Assembly: GCF_001746205.1 (NCBI RefSeq) | Contig: NZ_MDCO01000010.1 | Coordinates: forward strand, 116,467-180,466 | DNA: 64,000 nucleotides | Reading direction: 5' to 3' | From: Brachyspira hampsonii | GTDB lineage: Bacteria > Spirochaetota > Brachyspiria > Brachyspirales > Brachyspiraceae | Part shown: positions 18,501 to 25,293 of the stretch, one piece after another | How positions within the stretch are numbered: position 1 is the stretch's first letter | How the letters are laid out: every line of letters starts with the position of its first letter | Program-made: the position numbers and the translations under genes | Notes under the pieces: model-generated | The model's database searches: none | What the model was told of the DNA's origin: nothing | What the model saw: only the letters and a program-made list of their open reading frames with translations

Positions 18501-18646
18501 TAGTTTCTACTATGTTTACATTAATTATAGTACCAACAATTTATGCAGCTATTAGAAACAAAATACCTCTTAAAGATTATGATAAAAAGGATAAGGAAAG
18601 TGCTAATGATTTTGCGGTTAATAATGCTTTAAATTCAAAATCATAA
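15506..18646 (+). CDS. RND-family efflux transporter (AcrB/MexB-type)
   Basis: The length of 1046 residues and the two-repeat architecture are those of HAE1 RND pumps. The N-terminus (VVKRPVTILMVILSVIILGIVSLSKLSIDFMP...VPYVSIYTSYRNAGPEEIEKSVT) is characteristic. TM4 has GIGMMVDNSIVVLENI with the proton-relay Asp. The second half ends with GFIVLIGIVVNNGIVLIDYMNQ and RLRPVLMTTLTTILGILPM. It would export drugs or lipophilic compounds across the inner membrane, with an adaptor and an outer-membrane channel. Neither partner gene is adjacent, so those must lie elsewhere. It is preceded by a 200-bp AT-rich gap and followed within 26 bp by ribokinase. Confidence 0.92.
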   Translation: MRTIIETVVKRPVTILMVILSVIILGIVSLSKLSIDFMPSIEVPYVSIYTSYRNAGPEEIEKSVTKIIEGAVATVNDIKEITSTSRENASDVTIEFNWGTDLNDASEDIREALEQVIDLLPDNAEKPVIRKFSTDDISLMEVAVYGINDQAALYNIADNQIAPQIKQAKGVAQAEVLGGLKNEIKIDVNLNRLKAYNININDIASVLARDNNNLVGGQANQGFYRYTIRTMGEIKSVDDIKNTIIDLKTDDLGNSSIVKIQDLAEVYEGYDDDVNIIKINGENSISISVSKESGANTAEVSKNVIKQLEEYNFPQGIKYEIMFNTADSINESIAGVLDAAWQGGLFAIIVLMIYMWNIRTVSIIAISIPLSIIVTFTLMYFMDVTLNVISLSGLVLGIGMMVDNSIVVLENIFYYRHHGYGKYSSAINGAYKVSLAISASTFTTIAVFLPFLYIEGMVSQIFRDLCITVTISMIASLLVAILIVPMFGARLITNKKLKLLSKFEALSNKYIHNNMKNLYDKILSFAIRRKKTVLIPSMVLVFAVIFLGVNFIGKEGFPETDEGQFMVRVTMPIGTKYEQTESFIGLMENDIREIVKDDLIKIQSRIRKGNEANSANIRIELKSKSNGRKGSIEDYIELVREKLQIYPAKINVMALGSSSGGSSGEAIKIEMLGDDVEQAKELGDRIVSAISNIEGIRGAMVDIDESNRELQIYVNRDIAAKMGLKVNDVARIINTSFAGRTATTITPENSDFTDVDVNVQLENIDKVTIDDVKKISIPVKGVLIPLSSIADIVKSYGPNRIYRKERKRYTTVIANIYERPLNEVITEVRNTIDNNVFIPNGIYINYGGDFEDMNEAFGQLIQALILALVLVYAIMASQFESLIAPFVIAFAIPFGFAGSLIALFITNTTLNAYSAIGFIVLIGIVVNNGIVLIDYMNQIMHEQHIKGDEAALLAGKRRLRPVLMTTLTTILGILPMTLGIGSGNEMYKPLATALLGGLVVSTMFTLIIVPTIYAAIRNKIPLKDYDKKDKESANDFAVNNALNSKS

Positions 18647-18671
18647 ATATTTTAATTATTAGAGTTTATAT

Positions 18672-19544
18672 ATGAGCAAAAAAATTTTAATTATAGGAAG
18701 TATAAATAAAGATCTTGTTATAACAGCTCCTCGTTTTCCTAATGAAGGAGAAACTATATTAGGCAGCAATTTTTATACAGGTAATGGAGGAAAGGGAGCA
18801 AATCAGGCTTGTGCTATAGCTAAATTGGGCGGCTGTGTGAGTATACTAGGAGCTGTTGGAGATGACAGTTTCGGAAAAGATTTATTTTATGCTTTGGAGT
18901 CTAATAATGTTAATACGGATAATTTAATAATAAAAAAGAATGTTTCTACAGGTATTGCAGTTATCACGGTTACTGATTATGGTGCAAATAATATTATTGT
19001 GGCACAAGGAGCTAATGCTTTAATTACAAAAGATGATATAAAAGAAGAGCTGATATCTTTATATGATATTATAGTGCTTCAGCTTGAAATACCTTTAGAA
19101 ATAGCTGAATATTCTGCATATATTGCTAAGAAACTAGGAAAAACGGTTGTTCTTAATCCTTCTCCGGCGGTAAAACTTAATAAAAATTTTTTAAGTTATG
19201 TTGATATATTGATGCCTAATGAAACAGAGATAGATATTATAGGCGGTGCAGATTATGCTTTTGAGTGCGGAGTAAAAAACATAATACTTACTTTGGGGGC
19301 TAACGGCTGCGATTTAATCAATAAAGAAAGAATAAAACATTTTGATGCTTATCAGGTTAATGTTTCCGACACTACTGCTGCAGGAGATAGTTTTTTGGGA
19401 GGAGTTGTGAGAATGATGGCAGATGATAAAACTATTGAAGAAGCTATTTCTTTTGCTATGAAAGTATCTAATATAACAGTTACAAGAAAAGGTGCAATAG
19501 ATTCCATACCAACTTATGATGAAGTTATTTCTCAAAAGTGGTAA
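18672..19544 (+). CDS. rbsK: Ribokinase (PfkB family)
   Basis: The 290-residue protein has both PfkB signatures: the N-terminal GNGGKGANQACAIAKLGG and the C-terminal DTTAAGDSFLGGVV with the catalytic Asp and anion-hole glycines. The opening ILIIGSINKDLVITAPRFPNEGETI with NKD is diagnostic of ribokinase rather than fructokinase. It phosphorylates D-ribose to ribose 5-phosphate using ATP. No ribose transporter is nearby. The RND gene ends 25 bp upstream, so the two may share a transcript without functional connection. Confidence 0.9.
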   Translation: MSKKILIIGSINKDLVITAPRFPNEGETILGSNFYTGNGGKGANQACAIAKLGGCVSILGAVGDDSFGKDLFYALESNNVNTDNLIIKKNVSTGIAVITVTDYGANNIIVAQGANALITKDDIKEELISLYDIIVLQLEIPLEIAEYSAYIAKKLGKTVVLNPSPAVKLNKNFLSYVDILMPNETEIDIIGGADYAFECGVKNIILTLGANGCDLINKERIKHFDAYQVNVSDTTAAGDSFLGGVVRMMADDKTIEEAISFAMKVSNITVTRKGAIDSIPTYDEVISQKW

Positions 19545-19579
19545 TATTTTTATTTTATAAATATATTGTTTTTATATTA

Positions 19580-19607
19580 TTGACATATTGACTTTTTTTA
19601 CTATACT
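19580..19607 (+). promoter_or_regulatory. Promoter upstream of small exported protein gene
   Basis: TTGACA at 19580-19585 and TATACT at 19602-19607 are 16 bp apart, about 38 bp before the ATG at 19646. A second TTGACT lies inside the spacer. Confidence 0.7.
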
Positions 19608-19645
19608 AAAAACTATATATAGTAAAACTAAAAGAGATTTTATTT

Positions 19646-19873
19646 ATGAAAAAATATTTATTTATATTATCATTTATGCTGCTTGTTATGTTTTCAGAAA
19701 AAGAATGCAAAGGACCAGACGGAGACAGCAAACCAACACCTTTCAGAAAAGAAACAGAAATGATTTATAATAAAAGACATAATTTAAATTTAAACGATGT
19801 TTTTTATAGTATAATGATATTTGCCGTAATTTCTTTGCCTTCATTATATGTTATAAATAAAAAAATAAATTAA
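19646..19873 (+). CDS. Small exported or membrane protein, 75 aa
   Basis: The N-terminus MKKYLFILSFMLLVMFSEKECKG is a secretion signal or membrane anchor. A Cys at residue 21 does not have a good lipobox around it. A second hydrophobic helix lies at residues 52-70 (VFYSIMIFAVISLPSLYVI). The middle is short and hydrophilic. Promoter and ribosome binding sequences (AAAGAG) support it as a real gene. Its function is unknown, and the next gene starts 29 bp later on the same strand. Confidence 0.6.
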   Translation: MKKYLFILSFMLLVMFSEKECKGPDGDSKPTPFRKETEMIYNKRHNLNLNDVFYSIMIFAVISLPSLYVINKKIN

Positions 19874-19902
19874 AGACTATTTGTAAAATTGCGGAGAATA
19901 TT

Positions 19903-20316
19903 ATGATAAATGTAGAAGATTTAATAGATGTAGAAGGTGCAAATATAAATGAAGATGATTGGAAATTGTATAAAGTATTTAAGCCTATGAAAATTTTTGG
20001 TAAAGAATTAGAAAGTTTATTTGATATAGGTGTTCATAAAGTTTTGAAATTAGAGGATATTATAAACGATTTGAAATCCCATATTAAATTATTGTCAGAT
20101 TCAAGGGAAGAATTAAAGAATGCCTACGGCGATTTTATGTTTATAGATGTAGATGATAATTGGTATGATAATTTAGAAATATATAAAATCCTAATAAAAG
20201 TAAATGATGACGGCAGTATAGATTCCAAAGTAGATTGCGGAGATGATGAAAATATATTCAGTGTATATTTTAAGGATAATGATATAATTAATATTATGGA
20301 ATCAAATATAAGATAG
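19903..20316 (+). CDS. Hypothetical acidic protein, 137 aa
   Basis: The ATG is preceded by GCGGAGAAT, a good ribosome binding site. The product is strongly acidic and soluble (IDVEGANINEDDWKLYKVFKPM, FMFIDVDDNWYDNLEIYKILIKVNDDG). It has no recognised domain and no signal peptide. It ends two bases before the convergent lrgB gene. It may be expressed with the small membrane protein upstream. I cannot assign a function. Confidence 0.6.
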   Translation: MINVEDLIDVEGANINEDDWKLYKVFKPMKIFGKELESLFDIGVHKVLKLEDIINDLKSHIKLLSDSREELKNAYGDFMFIDVDDNWYDNLEIYKILIKVNDDGSIDSKVDCGDDENIFSVYFKDNDIINIMESNIR

Positions 20317-20318
20317 AT

Positions 20319-21029
20319 TTAATTCCATATAATTAATAGCGTTTTATATAGTATAGGAAGTATTACAACAGTTAAAGCCCCAGCAATACCTATTGCAAGC
20401 CCAGACATAGCCCCTTCAGTCTCTCCGAGTTCTATAGCCTTACTAGTTCCTACAGCATGGGAACAAGTACCTATTGCAAGCCCTACTGCAAGAGGAGATT
20501 TTATTCTAAATATTTTGCATACAAAAGGTGCAGTGATAGCTCCTACTACTCCAGATATAATAACCGATAGAACAGTTATAGATTTCATTCCTCCCATATT
20601 TGCAGTTATATCTACAGCAATTGCAGTAGTAACGGACTTTGTCAGCAGAGAAGGAAATAATTCCTGAGATATTCCAAGTAATTTTGCTGAAATAAATATT
20701 CCGGTAATACCTAATGAACTTCCGATAGCTATACTTATTAATATTACAGCCAAGTTAGCTTTTAATATAGGCATATTTCTATATATAGGCAGAGCCAGTG
20801 CTACAGTTGCAGGTCCTACAAGAGCATTTATAAATTTTCCTCCGCTTTCATTATAAACTGTGTAAGGTACTTTCATAAAATATAGAGAAAAACCAACTAA
20901 TATTACACTAGTTACTAAAGGTGTAAGTACAGGTAATTTAGTTTTTATATATATAATATATGCTATTATATATGCTATTAAAGTTATTACTATTGGTATT
21001 ATAGGATTTTGTATAAATAATTCTTTCAT
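20319..21029 (-). CDS. lrgB: LrgB-family membrane protein
   Basis: This 236-residue polytopic protein matches LrgB/CidB. GKFINALVGPATVALALPIYRN and the conserved SVTTAIAVDITANMGGMKSITVLSVIISGVVGAI...GTCSHAVGTSKAIELGETEGAMSGLAIG block are characteristic. LrgAB proteins are described as holin/antiholin-like modulators of murein hydrolase activity and, in several bacteria, as pyruvate or glycolate transporters. The start codon overlaps the end of lrgA by 4 bp, showing translational coupling. Confidence 0.92.
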   Translation of the reverse strand: MKELFIQNPIIPIVITLIAYIIAYIIYIKTKLPVLTPLVTSVILVGFSLYFMKVPYTVYNESGGKFINALVGPATVALALPIYRNMPILKANLAVILISIAIGSSLGITGIFISAKLLGISQELFPSLLTKSVTTAIAVDITANMGGMKSITVLSVIISGVVGAITAPFVCKIFRIKSPLAVGLAIGTCSHAVGTSKAIELGETEGAMSGLAIGIAGALTVVILPILYKTLLIIWN

Positions 21030-21391
21030 TTTGATTTCCTTATTTTAGAGAATATTTTTTCTAAAGATTGAGCTGAGAGACCTGTTATAACCATTATAAT
21101 TATAGTTAGCAATAAGCATATAATAACAAAAGGTATTATTTCTGCTTTAACATATTTGTATTCATCTATAATAGCCAAAGTTCCCGGTATAAAAAGCATT
21201 GACATATTTGCTATTAATAAATCGCTTGCTTCATCTATATGATTTTCTTTTATTATTCCAAATGCTAGTAATACAAAAAGAAGTATCATACCTATTACAT
21301 TACCAGGTATAGGAAGTCTTAAAGTTTTACTAAATATATCAGCTATAGAGTATATAGAAAAAATAATTGTGAATTGTTTTATTAATTTCAT
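21026..21391 (-). CDS. lrgA: LrgA/CidA-family membrane protein
   Basis: The 121-residue protein has four hydrophobic helices and the LrgA pattern LRLPIPGNVIGMILLFVLLAFGIIKENHIDEASDLLIANMSMLFIPGTLAIIDEY. It is first in a two-gene unit with lrgB, overlapping its start by 4 bp. LrgA is the smaller, holin-like partner. No LytSR-type regulator is adjacent. The AT-rich gap to rpmG lies upstream and would contain its promoter. Confidence 0.92.
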   Translation of the reverse strand: MKLIKQFTIIFSIYSIADIFSKTLRLPIPGNVIGMILLFVLLAFGIIKENHIDEASDLLIANMSMLFIPGTLAIIDEYKYVKAEIIPFVIICLLLTIIIMVITGLSAQSLEKIFSKIRKSK

Positions 21392-21524
21392 TTTTTTATT
21401 TCCAAACTATAATAAAGTTTTATTTTTTGATAATAGATTATATAACTAATTTATTGTTTTTCAATAGCTTAATACTATTAAAAATAATGTTTTATATAAA
21501 AAATATTATTTTTATATTTAGTTA

Positions 21525-21553
21525 TTGACATAATTTTTTTTTAGGTATATAAT
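21525..21553 (+). promoter_or_regulatory. Promoter of the rpmG-trnW-secE-nusG-ribosomal operon
   Basis: TTGACA at 21525-21530 and TATAAT at 21548-21553 are perfect hexamers with a 17-bp spacer, about 50 bp before the rpmG start. Confidence 0.88.
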
Positions 21554-21604
21554 AGCATACCTTGTAAATTATAGGCTATCTAAAAATGTTTTAAGGAGCA
21601 AGAA

Positions 21605-21781
21605 ATGGCAGGTGCTAAAGTAAAAACAGAACAAATCCATCTTCAATGCACAGAATGCAAAAGAAAGAATTATATAACAACAAAAAATAAACAAAATGTT
21701 CCGGAAAAATTGGAGTTAAAAAAATATTGTCCTCATGATAAAAAACATACAATTCATAAGGAATTAAAAGTATCAAGATAA
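21605..21781 (+). CDS. rpmG: 50S ribosomal protein L33
   Basis: This 58-residue protein begins [19 protein letters not shown]. It has CxxC in QCTECK and a second, partly reduced pair region in [11 protein letters not shown], as in L33 variants where one zinc Cys is replaced. The ATG at 21605 follows AAGGAG. It is placed, as in most bacteria, ahead of tRNA-Trp, secE and nusG. It is below typical ORF-calling length but is clearly genuine. Confidence 0.93.
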   Translation: MAGAKVKTEQIHLQCTECKRKNYITTKNKQNVPEKLELKKYCPHDKKHTIHKELKVSR

Positions 21782-21813
21782 ATAATTCTGAAATTAAGAA
21801 TGTTTATAAATTT

Positions 21814-21886
21814 GGGTCAGTAGTTCAATTGGTAGAGCACCGGTCTCCAAAACCGGGTGTTGCAGGTTCGACTCCTGTCTGACCTG
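21814..21886 (+). tRNA. trnW: tRNA-Trp (CCA anticodon)
   Basis: The 73-nt cloverleaf has acceptor GGGTCAG/CTGACCT with one G-U pair, a D-arm with GTTCAATTGGTAGAGC, the anticodon stem CCGGT/ACCGG enclosing CTCCAAA, and the T-arm GCAGG-TTCGACT-CCTGT. The CCA anticodon reads UGG. The CCA tail is not encoded. Its location between rpmG and secE is the classic one. Confidence 0.95.
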
Positions 21887-21927
21887 ATTGTATCTAAATC
21901 GTTGTAATATAATTTAAGGTAATGTTT

Positions 21928-22248
21928 ATGGCTGATAAAAAGAAAAATAATATAATCGACTCCATCAAAGAGATAAAAAAAGAACTCTTTGAGAGAAGTG
22001 TTTGGCCTACTCGTCAAGATGTAATGAATCAGACAGTTATTGTTATAATACTTCTTGTTTTAGCATCAGCTTTTTTGGGAGCTGCTGATTATGTGGTAAC
22101 ATTTTTGACAAGGGCTTTATTAGACGGTTCTATTTTGGGTAGCTTAATATCTTCTAAAATCACATTAGTTCTTATTCTTGCCATAGTTGTTCTATTTGTG
22201 GTATATTTTGCTATTCGCTATATGAGAAAAAATAGATATAATAGGTGA
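21928..22248 (+). CDS. secE: Protein translocase subunit SecE
   Basis: The start chosen is the ATG at 21928 (MADKKKNN), 8 bp after AAGG. An ATG two codons upstream overlaps that site poorly. The protein has 106 residues. IKKELFERSVWPTRQDVMNQTVIVIILLVLASAFLGAADYVV is the conserved SecE motif followed by its membrane helix, and a second C-terminal helix (ITLVLILAIVVLFVVYFAI) is an addition seen in some spirochaetes. SecE clamps SecY in the Sec translocon. The stop codon comes just before nusG. Confidence 0.92.
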   Translation: MADKKKNNIIDSIKEIKKELFERSVWPTRQDVMNQTVIVIILLVLASAFLGAADYVVTFLTRALLDGSILGSLISSKITLVLILAIVVLFVVYFAIRYMRKNRYNR

Positions 22249-22253
22249 AAAAC

Positions 22254-22841
22254 ATGTCTGAAGAAATATCTGATATAAAAGATTATAAATGGTATATAGT
22301 TCATACTCAGCACGGTTATGAAAATAAAGTTCGTGAGCGTATAGAGAAAAGAGCTAAAGAAAATGGTATGACTGACCTCATAGTTGATATATATATACCT
22401 TCAGAAACAGTAACTTCTACAAAAAATGGTAAGAAAGTTTCTAAAGAGGAATTTTTTTATCCGGGCTATGTTCTAGTAAAGATGATAATGAATGATGCAA
22501 CACAGTCTATGGTTAGAAGAACTCCAGGCGTTGCAGGATTTATAGGAAGTCATGCTACAACTAAAGAGGAAGGTAATATTATTCCTACTCCTTTAAGTGA
22601 ATCAGATGTTGCTCGTATATTCTCTGACAGAGAAGAAAAAACTAAAACAGGCATCAATGAAATTATTGGAATGGAATTTGATATAGGTGAAAAGGTTCAG
22701 GTAATAGACGGACCTTTCAATGGACTTAATGGTATAATAGAAAATATTAATTCTGATAAAGGAAGAGTAACAGTAAAAATAGAAATATTTGGAAGAAGCA
22801 CTCCTACAGAATTGGAATTCAGTAAAGTAAAAAAGTTATAA
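22254..22841 (+). CDS. nusG: Transcription termination/antitermination factor NusG
   Basis: The ATG at 22254 lies 8 bp after AGG. A GTG at 22245 overlaps secE and is less likely. The protein has 195 residues. The NGN domain has YKWYIVHTQHGYENKVRERIEKRA, FFYPGYVLVKM and RRTPGVAGFIG. The C-terminal KOW domain has FDIGEKVQVIDGPFNGLNGIIENIN. NusG binds RNA polymerase and couples it to Rho or the ribosome. It precedes rplK as usual. Confidence 0.95.
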   Translation: MSEEISDIKDYKWYIVHTQHGYENKVRERIEKRAKENGMTDLIVDIYIPSETVTSTKNGKKVSKEEFFYPGYVLVKMIMNDATQSMVRRTPGVAGFIGSHATTKEEGNIIPTPLSESDVARIFSDREEKTKTGINEIIGMEFDIGEKVQVIDGPFNGLNGIIENINSDKGRVTVKIEIFGRSTPTELEFSKVKKL

Positions 22842-22887
22842 TTTAAAAAGATATTAATAAAAATAAATAAATCAAGAGGTAGTAAAA

Positions 22888-23310
22888 ATGGCTAAAAAAG
22901 TGGTTGGTATTGTAAAGGTTCGCATACCGGGCGGAGAGGCAACACCTGCTCCTCCATTAGGACCAGCATTGGGTCAGAAGCAGATACAAATAGCCGCTTT
23001 CGTTAAAGATTTTAATGCAAAAACTTCCAAAATGAAAGGGCAGATATTAAATACCTACATAACAGTGTATGAAGATAAAACTTATACATTTGTTACTAAA
23101 GGTACATCTACTTCTACACTAATTAAGAAAAAATTGGGCATAGAAAAAGGTTCTGGAGAGCCTAATAAAACTAAAGTTGCTACAATCAATCAAAAGCAGC
23201 TTGAAGAAATTGCTCAGGAAAAAATGGCTTATATGTCAGCTAATGATATAGAAGCAGCAAAAAAAATAGTTGCGGGTACAGCCCGTGCTATGGGTATTAA
23301 AGTAGAATAA
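22888..23310 (+). CDS. rplK: 50S ribosomal protein L11
   Basis: The 140-residue protein is typical L11: KKVVGIVKVRIPGGEATPAPPLGPALGQKQIQIAAFVKDFNAKT in the N-terminal domain and IAQEKMAYMSANDIEAAKKIVAGTARAMGIKVE in the rRNA-binding C-terminal domain. AAGAGGT precedes the ATG. It is part of the rplKAJL set, near the GTPase-associated centre of the ribosome. Confidence 0.97.
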   Translation: MAKKVVGIVKVRIPGGEATPAPPLGPALGQKQIQIAAFVKDFNAKTSKMKGQILNTYITVYEDKTYTFVTKGTSTSTLIKKKLGIEKGSGEPNKTKVATINQKQLEEIAQEKMAYMSANDIEAAKKIVAGTARAMGIKVE

Positions 23311-23384
23311 TCATTAAGAAGCATACCATTTATTAATTAGAATAAATGGGAGTAAACGTTTGAAAGAAAAGGAAGAAAACAATT

Positions 23385-24086
23385 ATGGCTACAAAAGAGA
23401 AAAAAATAGGTGGCAAACGTTACGACGCTATAAGAAAGCAAGTAGAGAAATTAAGACTCTATTCCGTAGATGAAGCTATTGAATTAGCTAAGAAAAACGC
23501 TACCTGTAAATTTGATGAAACTATTGAGGTAACAATAAACCTTAATATATTACCAAAACACTCAATAAGAGATACATTATCATTCCCAAATGCCTTTGGT
23601 AAAGAAAAAAGAGTAGTAGTATTTGCTCAGGGAGAAAAAGCTGATGAAGCTAAAGCAGCAGGAGCTGTAGAAGTTGGTTTTGAAGATTTAATAGATAAAG
23701 TTAAAGGCGGATATACTGACTTTGATGTTGCTATTTCTACTCCGGACTTGATGAAAGAAGTAGGTAAATTGGGACAAATTCTTGGAAGAAAAGGTCTTAT
23801 GCCTAACCCAAAAACAGGAACAGTTACACTTGATATAGCACAGGCTGTAAAAAGTTTCAAAGCCGGAAGAATGGAATACAGAGCTGATAAAAATGGTATA
23901 GTAAGAATGGGTATTGGTAAGGCTTCTATGAATGTTTCTCAATTAAATGAGAATTTCAAAGCATTCTATGATGAAATTTTAAGAAAAAAACCTACAGACT
24001 TAAAAGGTGAATATATCAAAGCAGTTGGTGTAACATCTACAATGGGTGTGGGTATAAAAATAGATCATAAAAAAATCAAAATGTAA
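23385..24086 (+). CDS. rplA: 50S ribosomal protein L1
   Basis: The 233-residue length and the motifs match L1: [45 protein letters not shown], then [43 protein letters not shown] and [12 protein letters not shown] at the C-terminus. L1 forms the mobile stalk and in many bacteria represses its own operon. The ribosome binding site AAGGAAG is 8 bp upstream. Confidence 0.97.
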   Translation: MATKEKKIGGKRYDAIRKQVEKLRLYSVDEAIELAKKNATCKFDETIEVTINLNILPKHSIRDTLSFPNAFGKEKRVVVFAQGEKADEAKAAGAVEVGFEDLIDKVKGGYTDFDVAISTPDLMKEVGKLGQILGRKGLMPNPKTGTVTLDIAQAVKSFKAGRMEYRADKNGIVRMGIGKASMNVSQLNENFKAFYDEILRKKPTDLKGEYIKAVGVTSTMGVGIKIDHKKIKM

Positions 24087-24099
24087 TTAATTTAGCGAT

Positions 24100-24170
24100 A
24101 AACCTGTTTTGTTTTTGGCGAAGTCGTATTTTGTGATCCCATTATATGAATAGTTACAGCAAAATGGTTT
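24100..24170 (+). promoter_or_regulatory. Putative L10 leader (rplJL autoregulatory RNA)
   Basis: The rplA-rplJ gap contains AAACC (24100-24104) plus TTTTG (24107-24111), which can pair with CAAAA (24160-24164) plus GGTTT (24166-24170). This forms a long basal stem with a small internal loop. The enclosed sequence includes TGATCCC and GGCGAAGTCG. Position and closing stem fit the L10(L12)4-binding leader that controls rplJL translation in other bacteria. The inner folding was not verified. Confidence 0.5.
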
Positions 24171-24191
24171 AATATAATAGAGGTGGTATTT

Positions 24192-24716
24192 ATGCCTAAT
24201 AAGAAAAACATTGAAACAGTATCATTGCTTAAAGAAACTATGGGAGCATGTGCTGGTTTGGTATTCTTCGATTACAGAGGGGTAACAGTAGCACAGCTTA
24301 CAGATTTAAGACGCGAATTAGCAAAGACTTCTTCTTCAATGAAAATATGTAAAAACTCTTTGGTTGATATTGCTTTAAAAGAGTTAGGCAGAGAAGTAAA
24401 AGATGAGATGTTCATTAATCCTACTGCTGTAGTATTTGCTAAGGAAGATGTTCCTAGTGCAGCTAAAGTGATAAGTGAAGCATCTAAAAAGAATGATAAA
24501 ATCAAAATCAAAGGCGGTTATATGGGGGCAGATTTGCTTGACCCAGCACAAGTACAAGTTGTAGCAAATATTCCGCCAAGAGAAGTTTTACTATCTCATC
24601 TTGTTACAGCACTCGAGTCTCCTATATCAAGTTTTGCAAACAGTTTGCAAAGTATTATATCAGAACTTGCTTATGTGCTTGACAGTGTTGAAGAAGAAAA
24701 GAAAAAATCAGCTTAA
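24192..24716 (+). CDS. rplJ: 50S ribosomal protein L10
   Basis: The start is the ATG at 24192 following AGAGGTGG. A GTG three codons upstream lies within that binding site. The protein has 174 residues. FFDYRGVTVAQLTDLRRELAKTSSSMKICKNSLVDIALKELG is the N-terminal rRNA-binding domain. The C-terminal helix (ANSLQSIISELAYVLDSVEEEKKKSA) carries the L7/L12 dimers. It is preceded by the putative leader RNA. Confidence 0.95.
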   Translation: MPNKKNIETVSLLKETMGACAGLVFFDYRGVTVAQLTDLRRELAKTSSSMKICKNSLVDIALKELGREVKDEMFINPTAVVFAKEDVPSAAKVISEASKKNDKIKIKGGYMGADLLDPAQVQVVANIPPREVLLSHLVTALESPISSFANSLQSIISELAYVLDSVEEEKKKSA

Positions 24717-24776
24717 TATATTAGCTGACAAATTATTAATTAAAAAATTATTTTTACAATTTTAAGGAGATAAACA

Positions 24777-25163
24777 ATGGCTTTAAGTAAAGAAGAAATA
24801 TTACAAGCAATAGAAGAAATGAAAGTTATAGAGCTTCATGAATTAGTAGAAGCTATTAAAGAAAAATTTAATGTAACAGCAGCTATGCCTGTAGCAGCAG
24901 TAGCAGCAGCTCCAGCAGGCGGTGCAGCAGCTCCAGCTGAAGAAGAAAAAAATGAATTTGACATCATTCTTACAGGTTTTGATGCAGCTCAAAAAATTGC
25001 TCTTATTAAAGAAGTTAGAGCAGTTAGCGGCTTAGGCTTAAAAGAAGCTAAAGATGCTGTTGAAAAAGGCGGAGAAACAATCAAATCAGGCGTTTCTAAA
25101 GAAGAAGCTGCAGCTATTAAGAAACAATTAGAAGCAGCAGGCGGTAAAGTTGAAGTTAAATAA
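24777..25163 (+). CDS. rplL: 50S ribosomal protein L7/L12
   Basis: The 128-residue protein has the N-terminal dimerisation helices ([30 protein letters not shown]), an Ala-rich hinge ([22 protein letters not shown]) and the conserved globular domain ([40 protein letters not shown]). AAGGAG precedes the ATG. It recruits translation GTPases. A hairpin with a T-rich tail follows at 25210. Confidence 0.97.
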   Translation: MALSKEEILQAIEEMKVIELHELVEAIKEKFNVTAAMPVAAVAAAPAGGAAAPAEEEKNEFDIILTGFDAAQKIALIKEVRAVSGLGLKEAKDAVEKGGETIKSGVSKEEAAAIKKQLEAAGGKVEVK

Positions 25164-25209
25164 TTATTTTTGTCAATATATCATTAACATTTAATGATTC
25201 GTATATAGG

Positions 25210-25238
25210 AAGGGTATGAGTATTTATACCCTTCTTAT
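25210..25238 (+). terminator. Hairpin between rplL and rpoB, terminator or attenuator
   Basis: AAGGGTAT at 25210-25217 pairs perfectly with ATACCCTT at 25226-25233 around an 8-nt loop, followed by CTTATT. The T-tail is imperfect, so partial read-through into rpoBC, as in E. coli attenuation between rplL and rpoB, is likely. Confidence 0.7.
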
Positions 25239-25293
25239 TAGTGTATTTAATAATTCAGTAAAACTAAAAGCGTAAAAGCGGAGATCTTTTAAT

